DNA of 64,000 nucleotides from Bacteroidota bacterium (GCA_041658205.1 JBBAAO010000001.1:2108001-2172000); one strand, 5' to 3'; positions 1 through 9,355 are shown, counted from the stretch's first letter. Translations and numbers: made by a program. The notes: generated by a model not told the origin, from the sequence alone.

Positions 1-738
1 TACTTTTTGCACTTCGGGAATAACAGTCATCGACGATTTTATTTTTTCCACTCCCTGACTCACATTCAATTTTGAAAGGAATAAAATTCGATACGCTTCA
101 TTCAATGAGTCGATTGCTTCTCTCGTAAATCCCCTGCGCCGCAACCCGATAATATTCAATCGTTCAAACGTGACCGGCCAGCCACCTGCAATGATGTACG
201 GAGGAATATCCTTTGGAACTCGGAAGTGTCCCCCTACCATCGTGTGTTCGCCGATATTCACGAATTGGTGAATGGCAGTGAGACCGCCGATAATGGCTGA
301 ATCCTGAATAGTAATGTGACCAGCCATTTGAACGGAATTAGCGATGATAACATTGTTGCCGATAACACAATCATGCGCTACATGAACATACGCCATTAAT
401 AAACAATTACTTCCAACAGACGATTTCAAATGTTGTTTTGTAGTGCCGCGATTGAGAGTGCAGAATTCGCGAATGGTAGTGTTGTCACCCATTTCAAAGA
501 ATGTCGGCTCATTCTTGTACGAAAGATCTTGTGGAGCCGTCGACACAACTGCTCCATTATGGATCTTGCAGTTTTTTCCGATACGGGCGCCGTTAGCGAT
601 AAGAGTGTGCGGTCCGATGTACGTTCCTTCCCCAATAATGACATCGTCTTCAATGATTGCATAAGGATCGACAATCACCCCGGAAGCAAGTTCTGCCTTA
701 CTGCTGACGATTGCGGTAGAATGAATTTGAGTCGCCAT
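1..738 (-). CDS. lpxA: LpxA, UDP-N-acetylglucosamine O-acyltransferase (C-terminus cut by window edge)
   Basis: First step of lipid A synthesis: transfer of a 3-hydroxyacyl chain from ACP to UDP-GlcNAc in the cytoplasm. The frame is open from an ATG at 738 to the left edge, 246 codons, close to the usual 255-265, so only a short C-terminal piece is missing. The translation begins MATQIHSTAIVSSKAEL and carries left-handed beta-helix hexapeptide repeats (IIEDDVIIGEG, YVHVAHDCVIGNN), then the LpxA-type segments SVQMAGHITI, GGLTAIHQFV and IGEHTMVGG, and an RRRGFT segment in the C-terminal helical part. The catalytic His lies in the VAHDC region. It sits 7 bp downstream of lpxC/fabZ on the same strand, which fits a lipid A operon. 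Confidence 0.95.
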   Translation of the reverse strand, partial: MATQIHSTAIVSSKAELASGVIVDPYAIIEDDVIIGEGTYIGPHTLIANGARIGKNCKIHNGAVVSTAPQDLSYKNEPTFFEMGDNTTIREFCTLNRGTTKQHLKSSVGSNCLLMAYVHVAHDCVIGNNVIIANSVQMAGHITIQDSAIIGGLTAIHQFVNIGEHTMVGGHFRVPKDIPPYIIAGGWPVTFERLNIIGLRRRGFTREAIDSLNEAYRILFLSKLNVSQGVEKIKSSMTVIPEVQKV

Positions 739-745
739 AAAAATA

Positions 746-2158
746 TTAGGATTGTGGGATTTTTGGACGATCGACTATTGTCGCCATCATTTCAGCTTCG
801 CAGACAAGTTGTCCGTCCACATACGCTTCACCGCGCATTGTGCAGACTTTGCTTCTGCGGTTGACCATGGTTAATTCATACACTAATTGATCACCGGGAA
901 CAACCTGTCTTCTGAATTTTGCATTGTTGATTCCCATGAACAATACAAGCCGATCGTTCGTATCCGAACCATCCAGTAACAATATTCCTCCCGTCTGTGC
1001 CATCCCTTCAATAATCAACACGCCGGGCATCACTGGTGCTCCGGGAAAATGTCCTTGAAAGAACTGCTCGTTCATTGTCACACTTTTTACACCGACACAT
1101 CGCTCATTCAATTTAAATTCAACAATTTTATCGACAAGCAGGAATGGATACCGATGCGGAAGTATTCTCTGCAATGCGGCCACATCAAAAATGATCCCGT
1201 GTTTTTTCTCGTGCTGATATTTTTTAACAATTTTCTTCTGTTGATAAAGTTTGCGGACAATCTTCGCAAATTCAACATTCGCAGCATGACCAGGTCGAGC
1301 GGCAAGAATGTGTGCTTTTAGCGGTACACCGATTAACGCAAGATCGCCGACCATATCGAGCAGTTTATGACGCGCCGGTTCATTCTTAAAGCGGAGCGCT
1401 TTGTTGTTAATCGGTTGCCCGTGTCCACCTAAAAAAATCGATTCTTTAATTCCCAGTTTATCCGCAACTCGACGCAACTCCTCATCAGGAAGGTCTCTGT
1501 CTGCAATGACGATTGCATTATCTAATGAGCCCCCTTTAATCAATCCAGCTTCACGCAATTGTTCCACCTCGTGAAGGAAACAAAATGTTCGGCACATCGA
1601 AAATTCCGGTACGAATTCCTTTTCCAGATCGAAAATACCCGTGTGCTGACTTCCCAGTGCCGGATTGTTATAATCAACCATCACCGTCATACGAAAATCA
1701 TCCGTCGGTAACGCAACAATGTGCACTCCGCGCTTCTCATCTTTATATTCGACCATCTGGTCAATAACAAGATAATCTTTCGGAGCATCCTGCATATCAA
1801 AACCGGCCTCTTGCAGCACATCAACGTACGGTTTTGCACTCCCATCTCCGATAGGTGGTTCAATTCCGTCGATATCAATAATGATATTATCAATCAGCAA
1901 TCCAACAATTGCAGCAAGCACATGTTCCGTTGTGTGAACGCGGACATCTCCAATACCAAGCGTTGTGCCGCGCGCTACATCAACAACATGGTCAACATCC
2001 GCCGGTATTTCTGGGGATCCGCCAATATCCACACGGCGGAAACGAATTCCATAATTTTCGGGAGCGGGTCGGAATGTCATTGTGCACTGCGTTCCGGTAT
2101 GCAGTCCAACACCAGACATGGAAACAGGTTTTTTAATTGTGCGTTGCTGAACTAACAT
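746..2158 (-). CDS. lpxC/fabZ: Bifunctional LpxC/FabZ: UDP-3-O-acyl-GlcNAc deacetylase fused to 3-hydroxyacyl-ACP dehydratase
   Basis: A 470-residue fusion. Residues about 1-310 are LpxC, the zinc deacetylase that commits lipid A synthesis: TTEHVLAA at 76-83 (zinc-ligand His79), the downstream zinc-site segment ARHKLLDMVGD at 262-272 and the His in RPGHAANVEF near 291. Residues about 322-465 are FabZ, a hot-dog dehydratase of type II fatty acid synthesis, with LPHRYPFLLVD and the active-site segment GHFPGAPVMPGV (His370) followed by LIIEGMAQ (Glu384). This fusion is common in Bacteroidota and relatives and couples lipid A output to hydroxyacyl-ACP use. The ATG at 2158 is preceded at good spacing by a strong Shine-Dalgarno (GCAGGAGGTT). 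It lies between lpxD and lpxA on the same strand. Confidence 0.96.
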   Translation of the reverse strand: MLVQQRTIKKPVSMSGVGLHTGTQCTMTFRPAPENYGIRFRRVDIGGSPEIPADVDHVVDVARGTTLGIGDVRVHTTEHVLAAIVGLLIDNIIIDIDGIEPPIGDGSAKPYVDVLQEAGFDMQDAPKDYLVIDQMVEYKDEKRGVHIVALPTDDFRMTVMVDYNNPALGSQHTGIFDLEKEFVPEFSMCRTFCFLHEVEQLREAGLIKGGSLDNAIVIADRDLPDEELRRVADKLGIKESIFLGGHGQPINNKALRFKNEPARHKLLDMVGDLALIGVPLKAHILAARPGHAANVEFAKIVRKLYQQKKIVKKYQHEKKHGIIFDVAALQRILPHRYPFLLVDKIVEFKLNERCVGVKSVTMNEQFFQGHFPGAPVMPGVLIIEGMAQTGGILLLDGSDTNDRLVLFMGINNAKFRRQVVPGDQLVYELTMVNRRSKVCTMRGEAYVDGQLVCEAEMMATIVDRPKIPQS

Positions 2159-2206
2159 CGAACCTCCTGCAATTAAATCTTGACGGCATTAAACCGACAA
2201 ATCAAT

Positions 2207-3268
2207 TTACGTATTACGTTTTGCCATTTCATTTTCCAAGGAATTGATTTTTTGTTTCAATTCCCGAATTTCTACAAGAATTTCCGGTAGCGAACGAGAT
2301 GCTGCTTCAATCTTTCTCCATTTTGACGCTTCCTTTGCCGGATAACCGGAATATGTTTCACCCGGTTCATCTAACGCGCGAGTTGCTATTGATCCGCCGG
2401 CGACCTTTACATCATCTGCTGTGAACACATGTCCCGTAATTGCTACAGCGCCGCCGATCATATTTCTATTTCCGATTTTTGTACTCCCTGCAACGCCTGA
2501 AGAACCGGCAATCACCGTATCTTCTCCGACAATAACATTGTGAGCTATTTGAACCAAATTATCCAGCTTTGTTCCTCGTTTAATGCGAGTCTCACCAAGC
2601 GTTGCGCGATCGATACACGTATTTGCCTGGACCTCCACATCATCTTCCAGCACAACAATTCCCAGCTGAGGAATCTTTTGATACGTCTTATCTCTTTTCG
2701 GTGCAAAACCAAATCCATCGCCTCCAATCACTGCTCCAGGTTGAATGATGACTCGATTCCCAATGATGCATTCTTCGCGGATAGTAACATGAGGATAGAA
2801 TAAACAGTTGTCACCAATCTTTACATCTCTACCGATAACAACATGCGGATGAATTGTCACACTGTTTCCGATGACACTATTCTCACCGATCACGACATAC
2901 GGGCCAATGGAACAATTCTTTCCCACCGATGCAGAAGGATGAATAACTACTGTGGAATGAATGCCGTTGGGTACATCGATTTTTGCGGGAGCAAATTTTT
3001 CGATCGCGATAACAAATGATGAATACGGATCATCCAGTTTAATCAATGAGGGTGGTACTTTTGAAAACTTGGCAGGATCAAAACTGCGGTTGACAAGAAT
3101 ACATGATGCAGTAGTCATTTCTGCAAACTTCTCGTACTTTGGATGAGCGATGAATGCCAGCATTCCGGATCGGGCTTCTTCCACCTTTGCAACACCGGAT
3201 ATCCGTATTGTTCCATCACCAACAACTTCGCCATCCAGGAGTTTTGCTATTTCGTTGACTGTTATCAT
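2207..3268 (-). CDS. lpxD: LpxD, UDP-3-O-(3-hydroxyacyl)glucosamine N-acyltransferase
   Basis: Third acylation-pathway enzyme of lipid A synthesis, adding the N-linked hydroxyacyl chain. 353 residues, normal for the family: an N-terminal uridine-binding domain (about 1-100), a long hexapeptide-repeat left-handed beta-helix (about 105-310) with GGDGFGFAP and the catalytic HNVIVGED segment followed by IAGSSGVAGST, and a C-terminal helix (ILVEIRELKQKINSLENEM). The ATG at 3268 has no visible Shine-Dalgarno. Instead an intrinsic terminator hairpin ends about 11 bp upstream of it, so expression may depend on readthrough or on a promoter hidden in the short leader. Confidence 0.96.
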   Translation of the reverse strand: MITVNEIAKLLDGEVVGDGTIRISGVAKVEEARSGMLAFIAHPKYEKFAEMTTASCILVNRSFDPAKFSKVPPSLIKLDDPYSSFVIAIEKFAPAKIDVPNGIHSTVVIHPSASVGKNCSIGPYVVIGENSVIGNSVTIHPHVVIGRDVKIGDNCLFYPHVTIREECIIGNRVIIQPGAVIGGDGFGFAPKRDKTYQKIPQLGIVVLEDDVEVQANTCIDRATLGETRIKRGTKLDNLVQIAHNVIVGEDTVIAGSSGVAGSTKIGNRNMIGGAVAITGHVFTADDVKVAGGSIATRALDEPGETYSGYPAKEASKWRKIEAASRSLPEILVEIRELKQKINSLENEMAKRNT

Positions 3269-3274
3269 GCAAAT

Positions 3275-3303
3275 AAAAACGAGTCCCGAAACATCAGGAC
3301 TCG
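3275..3303 (-). terminator. Intrinsic terminator or attenuator between ompH and lpxD
   Basis: Read on the minus strand, CGAGTCC and GGACTCG form a 7-bp stem around a 10-nt loop, followed directly by TTTTT. It starts 6 bp after the ompH-like stop codon. The T tract ends about 7 bp before the lpxD ATG, so it either ends the bamA-ompH transcript or attenuates lpxD. Confidence 0.7.
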
Positions 3304-3308
3304 CTTAT

Positions 3309-3821
3309 TTATTTTTGAAGTAATTTTGAAATCACTTTTTGGGTTAGATCGTGCTTTGCATTCGCAAAGAGAAGCATCGTGGAATTACTTCTGTCCACGA
3401 CATAATCATACGATTCTTCGTCCGCAACGTCTTTTACTGCTTTAAAGATCTTTTCCTGAATCGGTTTCATCAGTTCGTTCTGCTTCGTGAACATTTCTCC
3501 GCTTGTTCCGAACTTTTGATTTCTGAAATCGACGATCTTTTTATCAAGATCCTGCAGCTCTTTCTCTACTTCCGCTCTGCGTTTGTCGGACATGATCAAT
3601 TTACGTTTGTCATAATCCTCAACTTTCTTCTGCATATCAGAAGCCATCTGAGTCAGTTCCGTCTGCCATTGTTGAGCAAGACCGTCAATCTGCTTCTGCG
3701 CATCCTGTGCTTCAGGCAGCTGTTCCATCACCGTAGAAGAATTAATAAACGCGATCTTTGTCTGTGCATTTGAAAAAATTGCCATGCTAAGCAATCCAAA
3801 CAACAAAACAGTCTTTTTCAT
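3309..3821 (-). CDS. OmpH/Skp-family periplasmic chaperone (copy 1)
   Basis: Periplasmic holdase that would protect unfolded outer-membrane proteins on their way to BamA. 170 residues: a signal peptide ending near SNAQ, the family start KIAFINSSTVMEQLPEAQDAQKQ, a long charged coiled coil (about 45-125) forming the Skp arms, and a C-terminal strand region (YDYVVDRSNSTMLLF). The ATG at 3821 has AAAGGA at normal spacing. It is a paralogue of the next gene upstream: both share the KIxxxNSxT(I/V)xxxLPEAxDxQ start and an MKPIQEK(I/V)FKA segment. Tandem ompH genes beside bamA are typical of Bacteroidota and Chlorobi. Confidence 0.92.
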   Translation of the reverse strand: MKKTVLLFGLLSMAIFSNAQTKIAFINSSTVMEQLPEAQDAQKQIDGLAQQWQTELTQMASDMQKKVEDYDKRKLIMSDKRRAEVEKELQDLDKKIVDFRNQKFGTSGEMFTKQNELMKPIQEKIFKAVKDVADEESYDYVVDRSNSTMLLFANAKHDLTQKVISKLLQK

Positions 3822-3927
3822 ATCGATCCTTTTTATGTTTATCCCGAGTTTAGTAGCGAATGTACATGGATATCAACTTTTCCAACGGGAGCTCCTTCAA
3901 ATGCCGGAACATAAAATTCAAGAAAAA

Positions 3928-4443
3928 TTACTTTCCGCCGCGTTTTAAAAAGATGAGAACGTCAGGCGTATAGTCATATTGCGGGTCTGCATATAACACC
4001 GGAACTTCTGTCGCTCTATCGAATACGAAAGATAATTTTTTATCTTTGGCTACTTTTTCGATCGCTTTGAATACTTTTTCCTGGATCGGTTTCATAATTT
4101 TTTCGCGTTGAACGGCAAGTTCCTGCTGTTTTTCCTGGCGGTATTGATTCAATTTCTGTTCGTCCTCAACAAGTTCTTTTTGTTTTGCTTGTTTTGACGA
4201 TTCGTTCAACATATTGGATTGCTTTTGGTATTCTTCATATTTCGCCTGAAGAGCCTGCCCGCGTTTTTCGATCTCTTCCTGCCATCCTTTAAGAATCGAT
4301 TCTAATTTTGCTTGTGAATCTTTTGCTTCCGGCAAATCTTTAATGATTGTTTCGGAATTCACATAACCAATTTTCAAAACCGACTGTTGTTGAGCAAACA
4401 GTGCCGTAGCAAACACGAATAGTACAAAGAAAAACTTTTTCAC
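3928..4443 (-). CDS. OmpH/Skp-family periplasmic chaperone (copy 2, GTG start)
   Basis: Second Skp-like chaperone, 171 residues from a GTG at 4443. That start is chosen over longer upstream options because it begins the signal peptide (KKFFFVLFVFATALFAQ), has AAAGAGG at good spacing, and gives the same length as copy 1. The mature part starts VLKIGYVNSETIIKDLPEAKDSQ, continues as a Lys/Gln/Glu-rich coiled coil, and ends with KLSFVFDRATEVPVLYADPQYDYT, the family C-terminal strand. The gap to bamA is filled by a terminal-inverted-repeat element, so co-transcription with bamA may be disturbed. Confidence 0.92.
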   Translation of the reverse strand: MKKFFFVLFVFATALFAQQQSVLKIGYVNSETIIKDLPEAKDSQAKLESILKGWQEEIEKRGQALQAKYEEYQKQSNMLNESSKQAKQKELVEDEQKLNQYRQEKQQELAVQREKIMKPIQEKVFKAIEKVAKDKKLSFVFDRATEVPVLYADPQYDYTPDVLIFLKRGGK

Positions 4444-4490
4444 GATAACCTCTTTGATTGATAAAAATGAATTAATTAAAACAAAACTTT

Positions 4491-4714
4491 TTAGAACCCA
4501 TATCAAAAATGAAACTATTGCCATTCTGAGCAAGCCTTGGATGTTTTTATACTAAGCGCAGCGAAGCCCCGTTGTTCGGGGTGCCGTGCGTTAAAAAGCA
4601 TGTCGGCAAATCTGATACTATTTTCAGATTCTTCATCCCAATATCCTTCGCTCCGCTCAGGATTGCATCGGGATTCAGAATGACCGTTGTTTTGTGTTTT
4701 TGAGATGGCTTCTA
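4491..4714. repeat. Terminal-inverted-repeat (MITE-like) element, copy C
   Basis: A 224-bp element between the ompH copy 2 start and the bamA stop. Its left end TTAGAACCCATATCAAAAAT and right end (reverse complement CTAGAAGCCATCTCAAAAAC) match the ends of two other copies in this window (12532-12676 and 29524-29699). The interior holds the palindromic GCATCC/CTGAGCGGAGCGAAGGAT type of intergenic repeat. The right end supplies or overlaps the TAG stop codon of bamA. A 77-codon open frame inside it is considered spurious. Confidence 0.6.
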
Positions 4715-7084
4715 GAATCCTCTTCCAAACTGGAAGTGGAATTTCCACCCTGCAGGACTTTTAATTCCTGCTGAGATATTATCATAACCGTAACCGTAAT
4801 CAAATCCCAACAGTCCGATTGGATTGATCAACAAGCGAGCTCCCAATCCAGCAGAACGTTTCAGATCGAACATTTCGGACTTTGCCAAATTCTCCCAGGT
4901 GTTGCCAGCTTCCGCAAACGCAAGAAAGTAAATCGGAATTGGGTTAAGAGCAACATTAAATCGCAGCTCTACCGTGTGCTTGGCCATTGCATGTGCCGGA
5001 ATGTACTGTCCATTCACATTCACAGGACCAATACTTCGATCTTCGTACCCGCGTAACGGTGTGGTCGCAATCTGTCCAAGTCCCGTTCCGCCCATGTAGA
5101 ATGTTTCGATATACGGAATATAGGAATTTTTCTTGTAAGGAAAGATGGCTCCGTATTGCGAACCAAAAAACAATGCTACGCGTGAACTATTAAACACGGG
5201 GATATACCAATCAGCAGAAAAAATATGTTTGTTGTACTGCGCAGTTCCTGGAAGGATCGGCGATCCTGCAATTTCCGTAAAGAGTGAAATATTGCTTCCC
5301 TGTGTGGGGAACAACGGACTATTCACACTGTTGCGCTGAATAACCTGCGAAATACTAAACTGACTCGACGTTCCTTCTTGATAAAAATATGATGAGCCGA
5401 CATTAAACACATCCAGTTTTTGGAAGCGGAAAGTCCAAGTGGCACTAAAATAGTCATCCGGAAATTTGAATCGACGTCCTACACTGATCGTTCCGCCGCG
5501 CTGATGGATAGAATAATAATAGTCTTGCTTGGTGTCGTACAAACTGAAACCAAACGAGGTCGGTGTATCATACACCCACGGTTCGCGGAATGATACTGAA
5601 AATGTTCTGTACCGCGACCCTTCACCAAACTGCCAATCGAAATTGAGTACTTGTCCGCCGCCGCCCGAGAACGGTTCAGTAATATCGAAATTATTGAAGG
5701 TTAAACCCAAAGCACCGGTAGCTCCAAATGCGCCACTGTAACCGACGGAGGCATTAAATGTATCGCTCGATTTTTCTTCTACATCCAACACAATATCAAC
5801 ATTCTTGTCATCAACAAATTTCGTGTCCGGTTTTATTTTTTCCGGATTAAAATAGTTCAGAACCGATAATTGACGGATACTGCGGATGATATTCGAACGG
5901 CTGAAATAATCTCCCGGACGAACGTACAGTTCGCGGCGTATCACCCTCTCCTGTGTTTTCGAATTTCCGCGGATTTCGACCCCGGAGATCTTAAATTGGT
6001 TACGCTCCCGAACACGAATTGTGATATCAATTTCATTCTCACTAACTTTTTGTTCTTCCGGTTCGATTTGAACGGTCAAATACCCATTGTCAAAATAGAG
6101 AGATGCAACATCTGATTGGTCTTGGTTTCCACGAAGATTCTGTTCAAACTTTTCCATGTCGTATACTTCGCCGGACTGAAAACCGAGACGTTGATCCAAC
6201 GCTTCGGTCTTAAAAACAGTGTTCCCATCCCATTTAATGTTGCGAATCTTATATTGCGGGCCTTCAAAAACGAATAATTTCAAAATGATATCTTCCTTAT
6301 CGTCGCTGAACGAAACAGAATCGGAGATCAATTCAGCATCACGGAAACCATTCTTCTTATAAAAATCAACAAGCTTTTTCTTCGCTTCCTCGTATTTTTT
6401 CTTCTCTAATTTTCCAGTGCGCCAAAATTTCCACCATGCTGTTGTGTGCACATCCGGCAGTTCGCTTTCAAGATCGCTGTCGTCAAAATGTTTATTACCG
6501 AAAAATTGTACCTCACGAACACGGGCATCGCTTCCTTCCGTTATTGTCAACTTCAAAATCTTTCGACCTTTTGATATGGAATCTGTTGCATCGATCAGTT
6601 CTCCATCGACCTTTGCATGTAAATATCCCTCCTCCTCGTATGCTTTTTTAATAATCTTGGAGACTTTATTGATTTCTTGCGGGGAAATAATCTGACCTTT
6701 GGTGAGATTAATCTTTTTATCAAGATCATCTGCATCAAGTTCTTCGTTGCCGACATATTCCACTTTTTCTAAGCGCGGAAATTCTTCCACCACAATCAAC
6801 AGATATACTCCGTCATTGACGATATTCTCAGACTGGATATCGACATTGGCAAAAATTTTCAGATTCCATAACCGCAGAATCGAATTTCGGGTTTGTTCGC
6901 CGGGAATCGTAATTTCATCGCCGATTTTCAAACCTGAATTTCCTATGATGGCCGCCGGTTCCGCAAGCTTATTGCCCGCTACACTGATACCGAGAATTTT
7001 ATACTGTTTTTGCTGCGGTCCCTGCTGTGCAAACAACATTCCGACGACGCAGAGAAGCGCAATACTTATTTGTTTTATTGTCAT
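4712..7084 (-). CDS. bamA: BamA, outer membrane protein assembly factor
   Basis: Central barrel of the BAM complex, inserting beta-barrel proteins in the outer membrane. About 790 residues: a signal peptide (MTIKQISIALLCVVGMLFAQ), then POTRA domains from about residue 30 to 415 (for example EKVEYVGNEELDADDL, VREVQFFGNKHFDDSDL, KISGVEIRGNSKTQERVIRRELYVRPGD) and a C-terminal 16-strand barrel domain. The family segment GLGQIATTPLRGYEDRSIGP corresponds to the conserved loop-6 (V)RG(F/Y) motif. It ends in Phe (HFQFGRGF), the usual barrel signal. ATG 7084 is preferred over a GTG at 7111 because it begins at the signal peptide and does not overlap uppS. The stop codon lies inside a MITE-like end. 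It follows uppS by 10 bp. Confidence 0.95.
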   Translation of the reverse strand: MTIKQISIALLCVVGMLFAQQGPQQKQYKILGISVAGNKLAEPAAIIGNSGLKIGDEITIPGEQTRNSILRLWNLKIFANVDIQSENIVNDGVYLLIVVEEFPRLEKVEYVGNEELDADDLDKKINLTKGQIISPQEINKVSKIIKKAYEEEGYLHAKVDGELIDATDSISKGRKILKLTITEGSDARVREVQFFGNKHFDDSDLESELPDVHTTAWWKFWRTGKLEKKKYEEAKKKLVDFYKKNGFRDAELISDSVSFSDDKEDIILKLFVFEGPQYKIRNIKWDGNTVFKTEALDQRLGFQSGEVYDMEKFEQNLRGNQDQSDVASLYFDNGYLTVQIEPEEQKVSENEIDITIRVRERNQFKISGVEIRGNSKTQERVIRRELYVRPGDYFSRSNIIRSIRQLSVLNYFNPEKIKPDTKFVDDKNVDIVLDVEEKSSDTFNASVGYSGAFGATGALGLTFNNFDITEPFSGGGGQVLNFDWQFGEGSRYRTFSVSFREPWVYDTPTSFGFSLYDTKQDYYYSIHQRGGTISVGRRFKFPDDYFSATWTFRFQKLDVFNVGSSYFYQEGTSSQFSISQVIQRNSVNSPLFPTQGSNISLFTEIAGSPILPGTAQYNKHIFSADWYIPVFNSSRVALFFGSQYGAIFPYKKNSYIPYIETFYMGGTGLGQIATTPLRGYEDRSIGPVNVNGQYIPAHAMAKHTVELRFNVALNPIPIYFLAFAEAGNTWENLAKSEMFDLKRSAGLGARLLINPIGLLGFDYGYGYDNISAGIKSPAGWKFHFQFGRGF

Positions 7085-7094
7085 TGTAATTCGA

Positions 7095-7925
7095 TTAGAT
7101 TCCAGAAACACTTTTTAACAGCCGCCGCACGTAGTTTTTAGAAGAAGATTTCGATGGGGCCCCAATTTGTTCACTCACTTTACCGAACCGACGTTCACGG
7201 GTTTGAAACGACTCGATGGCTGCATATAACTGATTGCGACGAAAGTCCGGCCATAGTACTTCGGTAACGTACATTTCTGAATATGCTAACTGCCAAAGAA
7301 GAAAATTACTGATCCGAAGCTCACCGCTTGTCCGTATCAACAGATCCGGGTCGGGAATATTTTTCGTTGCTAAATTAAGAGCCACCACTTCATCAGTAAT
7401 CGATTCCGGTGAGAGTTTTCCTTCTTTCACTTGTTCCGCTATTCGTCGCACACTGTTCGTGATATCCCATCGTCCGCTGTAGCTTAATGCAAGAATCAGG
7501 GTCAGGCCGGTATTATTCTTCGTCAATTCAATTGCATCAAGAAATTCATCTTGAGCATCCTGCGGCAATGATGCAAAATCGCCGATTGTTTTTACACGCA
7601 CATTGTTATTATGTAGTCGGTCCCGTTCATCACGTAGAGAACTAACCAACAACCGCATTAATATAGAAACTTCATCTTTGGGACGATTCCAATTTTCAGT
7701 GGAAAAAGTATATAACGTAAGATATTTAACACCAAGTTGACCGCATGTTTCAACGATATCTCTAACGGAATTGACCCCTTCGTGATGCCCAGCCACACGC
7801 GGAAGCGCACGCTTCTTTGCCCATCTTCCGTTCCCATCCATAATCACAGCAATGTGTTGTGGTATGTGACCGTTTTTTTGCAGACGTTCTTGCAGTTTTT
7901 TATCCTGGCTCGCCGGACGAGCCAT
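7095..7925 (-). CDS. uppS: UppS, undecaprenyl diphosphate synthase
   Basis: Cis-prenyltransferase making the C55 lipid carrier for peptidoglycan and O-antigen. The signature HIAVIMDGNGRWAKKR contains the catalytic Asp. TLYTFSTENWNRP, SYSGRWDI and the C-terminal PDLLIRTSGELRISNFLLWQLAYSEMYVTEVLWPDF are diagnostic. The start is uncertain: ATG 7925 (276 residues) fits family length, while ATG 7997 adds 24 residues and has AAAGAG at plausible spacing. The open frame reaches further upstream to 8066 but only to a GTG without a ribosome site. It is divergent from the flavoprotein gene at 8081 and is followed by bamA, an arrangement seen in many Gram-negative envelope clusters. Confidence 0.94.
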   Translation of the reverse strand: MARPASQDKKLQERLQKNGHIPQHIAVIMDGNGRWAKKRALPRVAGHHEGVNSVRDIVETCGQLGVKYLTLYTFSTENWNRPKDEVSILMRLLVSSLRDERDRLHNNNVRVKTIGDFASLPQDAQDEFLDAIELTKNNTGLTLILALSYSGRWDITNSVRRIAEQVKEGKLSPESITDEVVALNLATKNIPDPDLLIRTSGELRISNFLLWQLAYSEMYVTEVLWPDFRRNQLYAAIESFQTRERRFGKVSEQIGAPSKSSSKNYVRRLLKSVSGI

Positions 7926-8080
7926 ACCTTTAGCCAAGGAAAAACTCCGAAATTGTTTAAAAAAAGGACGCACCACATGGTACGTTTCAAAAACCATGTA
8001 AAGATACTCTTTTATAGAGAGATAATCAACGGATTTAGACGGTTTTGAAGCAGGGAAGTTCCTCACTATATTGATTTACT

Positions 8081-9355
8081 ATGAAATCTGAATATCCGGT
8101 TGTCGTGATTGGCGGAGGTGCTGCTGGAATGATTGCAGCATGGCGTGCTGCATCTCTGGGTGCTCGCATTATCCTGCTGGAAAAAAATACGAAACCCGGA
8201 ATTAAAATCCTTATTTCCGGTGGAGGTAAATGTAATATTACTAACGGAAGAGATATCCAATCAATGTTGCGGCAGTTCCAAACGAACGAATCCCGCTTTC
8301 TGAAATACTCATTCCACACATTCACCAACGAAGACCTTCTTGAACTTCTTCATCATGAAGGAGTAGAAACCTATACGCGAGAGGATAATAAAGTATTTCC
8401 AAAAAGCCATGATGCGGAAGATGTTGTGAATGCCCTTCGCGCAATGATGGATAAGGTCAATGTTGAACTTCGACTCCAGTCTCCTGCCAAGGAGATTTTT
8501 AAGAATAGTGATGGAACATTCAACATAAAAACCAATAGAGAGATCATTAAAGCATCAAAAGTGATTATTGCAACCGGGGGTTCATCGTATCAAAAAACGG
8601 GTACGACTGGTGATGGATTTCGATGGATGGAAAAATTAGGACACACGATTGTCCCTATCCGTCCTGCACTTACCCCAATTCTTCTTCATCCTTCCCCTCC
8701 ATCGTTGTGGCAAGGAACTCCTATCCGCGATTGCAAACTCATGGCAATCAGTCAAAACAAAATTATTTCAGAATGGAAGGGTGACGTTCTTCTCACACAC
8801 TTTGGCATCTCCGGACCTGCAACATTGGAAGTAAGTAGAAATGCATATCTAGCGTTTGAACTAGGACAACAAGTGGAAATGTGTGTTGATTTTTATCCCG
8901 AGATAACGCTTGAGCAAATGGATGAGCGATTCATTCGAGAGATCTCTTCCAATCCCTCCCGCAGCATTTTAACACTTATCGAACAGTTAGTTCCTCAAAA
9001 ACTTGCCGAATATATTTTAGTCGAAGTAAAAATCACTTTCGCAAAAAAATTACATCAGCTTTCAAAAGCAGAACGAAAAGAAATCGTAAAAGTGCTAAAG
9101 CGTTTTTCCGTTGGGAAAGTGAAGGACATTCCTCTGGATCGCGGTGAAGTCACTGCCGGAGGTGTTGCTTTAAATGAAGTTGATCCTACAACAATGCAAT
9201 CCAAAATCGCAAAAGGGCTCTATTTGTGCGGTGAAATACTGGATATTGCCGGTCCTGTGGGAGGTTATAATTTGCAAGCAGCATTTTCTACAGGAGTTGT
9301 AGCTGGAAACCATGCGGGGAACAGTGCGGTTATTATCGATGAGTCGCAGGAATAA
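8081..9355 (+). CDS. HI0933/BaiN-family NAD(P)/FAD-dependent flavoprotein
   Basis: 424 residues, usual for the HI0933 (YhiN, BaiN) family of cytosolic flavoproteins. The N-terminal FAD-binding Rossmann motif is VVVIGGGAAGMIAAWRAASLGA, followed by LLEKN, the family signature GIKILISGGGKCNITN, and IIATGGSSYQKTGTTGDGF. The C-terminal segment ITAGG-type DRGEVTAGGVALNEV...GLYLCGEILDIAGPVGGYNLQAAFSTG closes the FAD site. Substrate is not predictable; members are annotated as aminoacetone oxidase or bile-acid 7-dehydroxylation reductases, but most are uncharacterised. The last 23 bp overlap the convergent gene on the minus strand. Confidence 0.88.
   Translation: MKSEYPVVVIGGGAAGMIAAWRAASLGARIILLEKNTKPGIKILISGGGKCNITNGRDIQSMLRQFQTNESRFLKYSFHTFTNEDLLELLHHEGVETYTREDNKVFPKSHDAEDVVNALRAMMDKVNVELRLQSPAKEIFKNSDGTFNIKTNREIIKASKVIIATGGSSYQKTGTTGDGFRWMEKLGHTIVPIRPALTPILLHPSPPSLWQGTPIRDCKLMAISQNKIISEWKGDVLLTHFGISGPATLEVSRNAYLAFELGQQVEMCVDFYPEITLEQMDERFIREISSNPSRSILTLIEQLVPQKLAEYILVEVKITFAKKLHQLSKAERKEIVKVLKRFSVGKVKDIPLDRGEVTAGGVALNEVDPTTMQSKIAKGLYLCGEILDIAGPVGGYNLQAAFSTGVVAGNHAGNSAVIIDESQE

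Noticed and set aside
4515..4748. A 77-codon minus-strand open frame between bamA and ompH
   Set aside because: It lies almost wholly within the MITE-like repeat and reads the palindrome in a chance frame (NPERSEG-type residues, typical of translated repeats).
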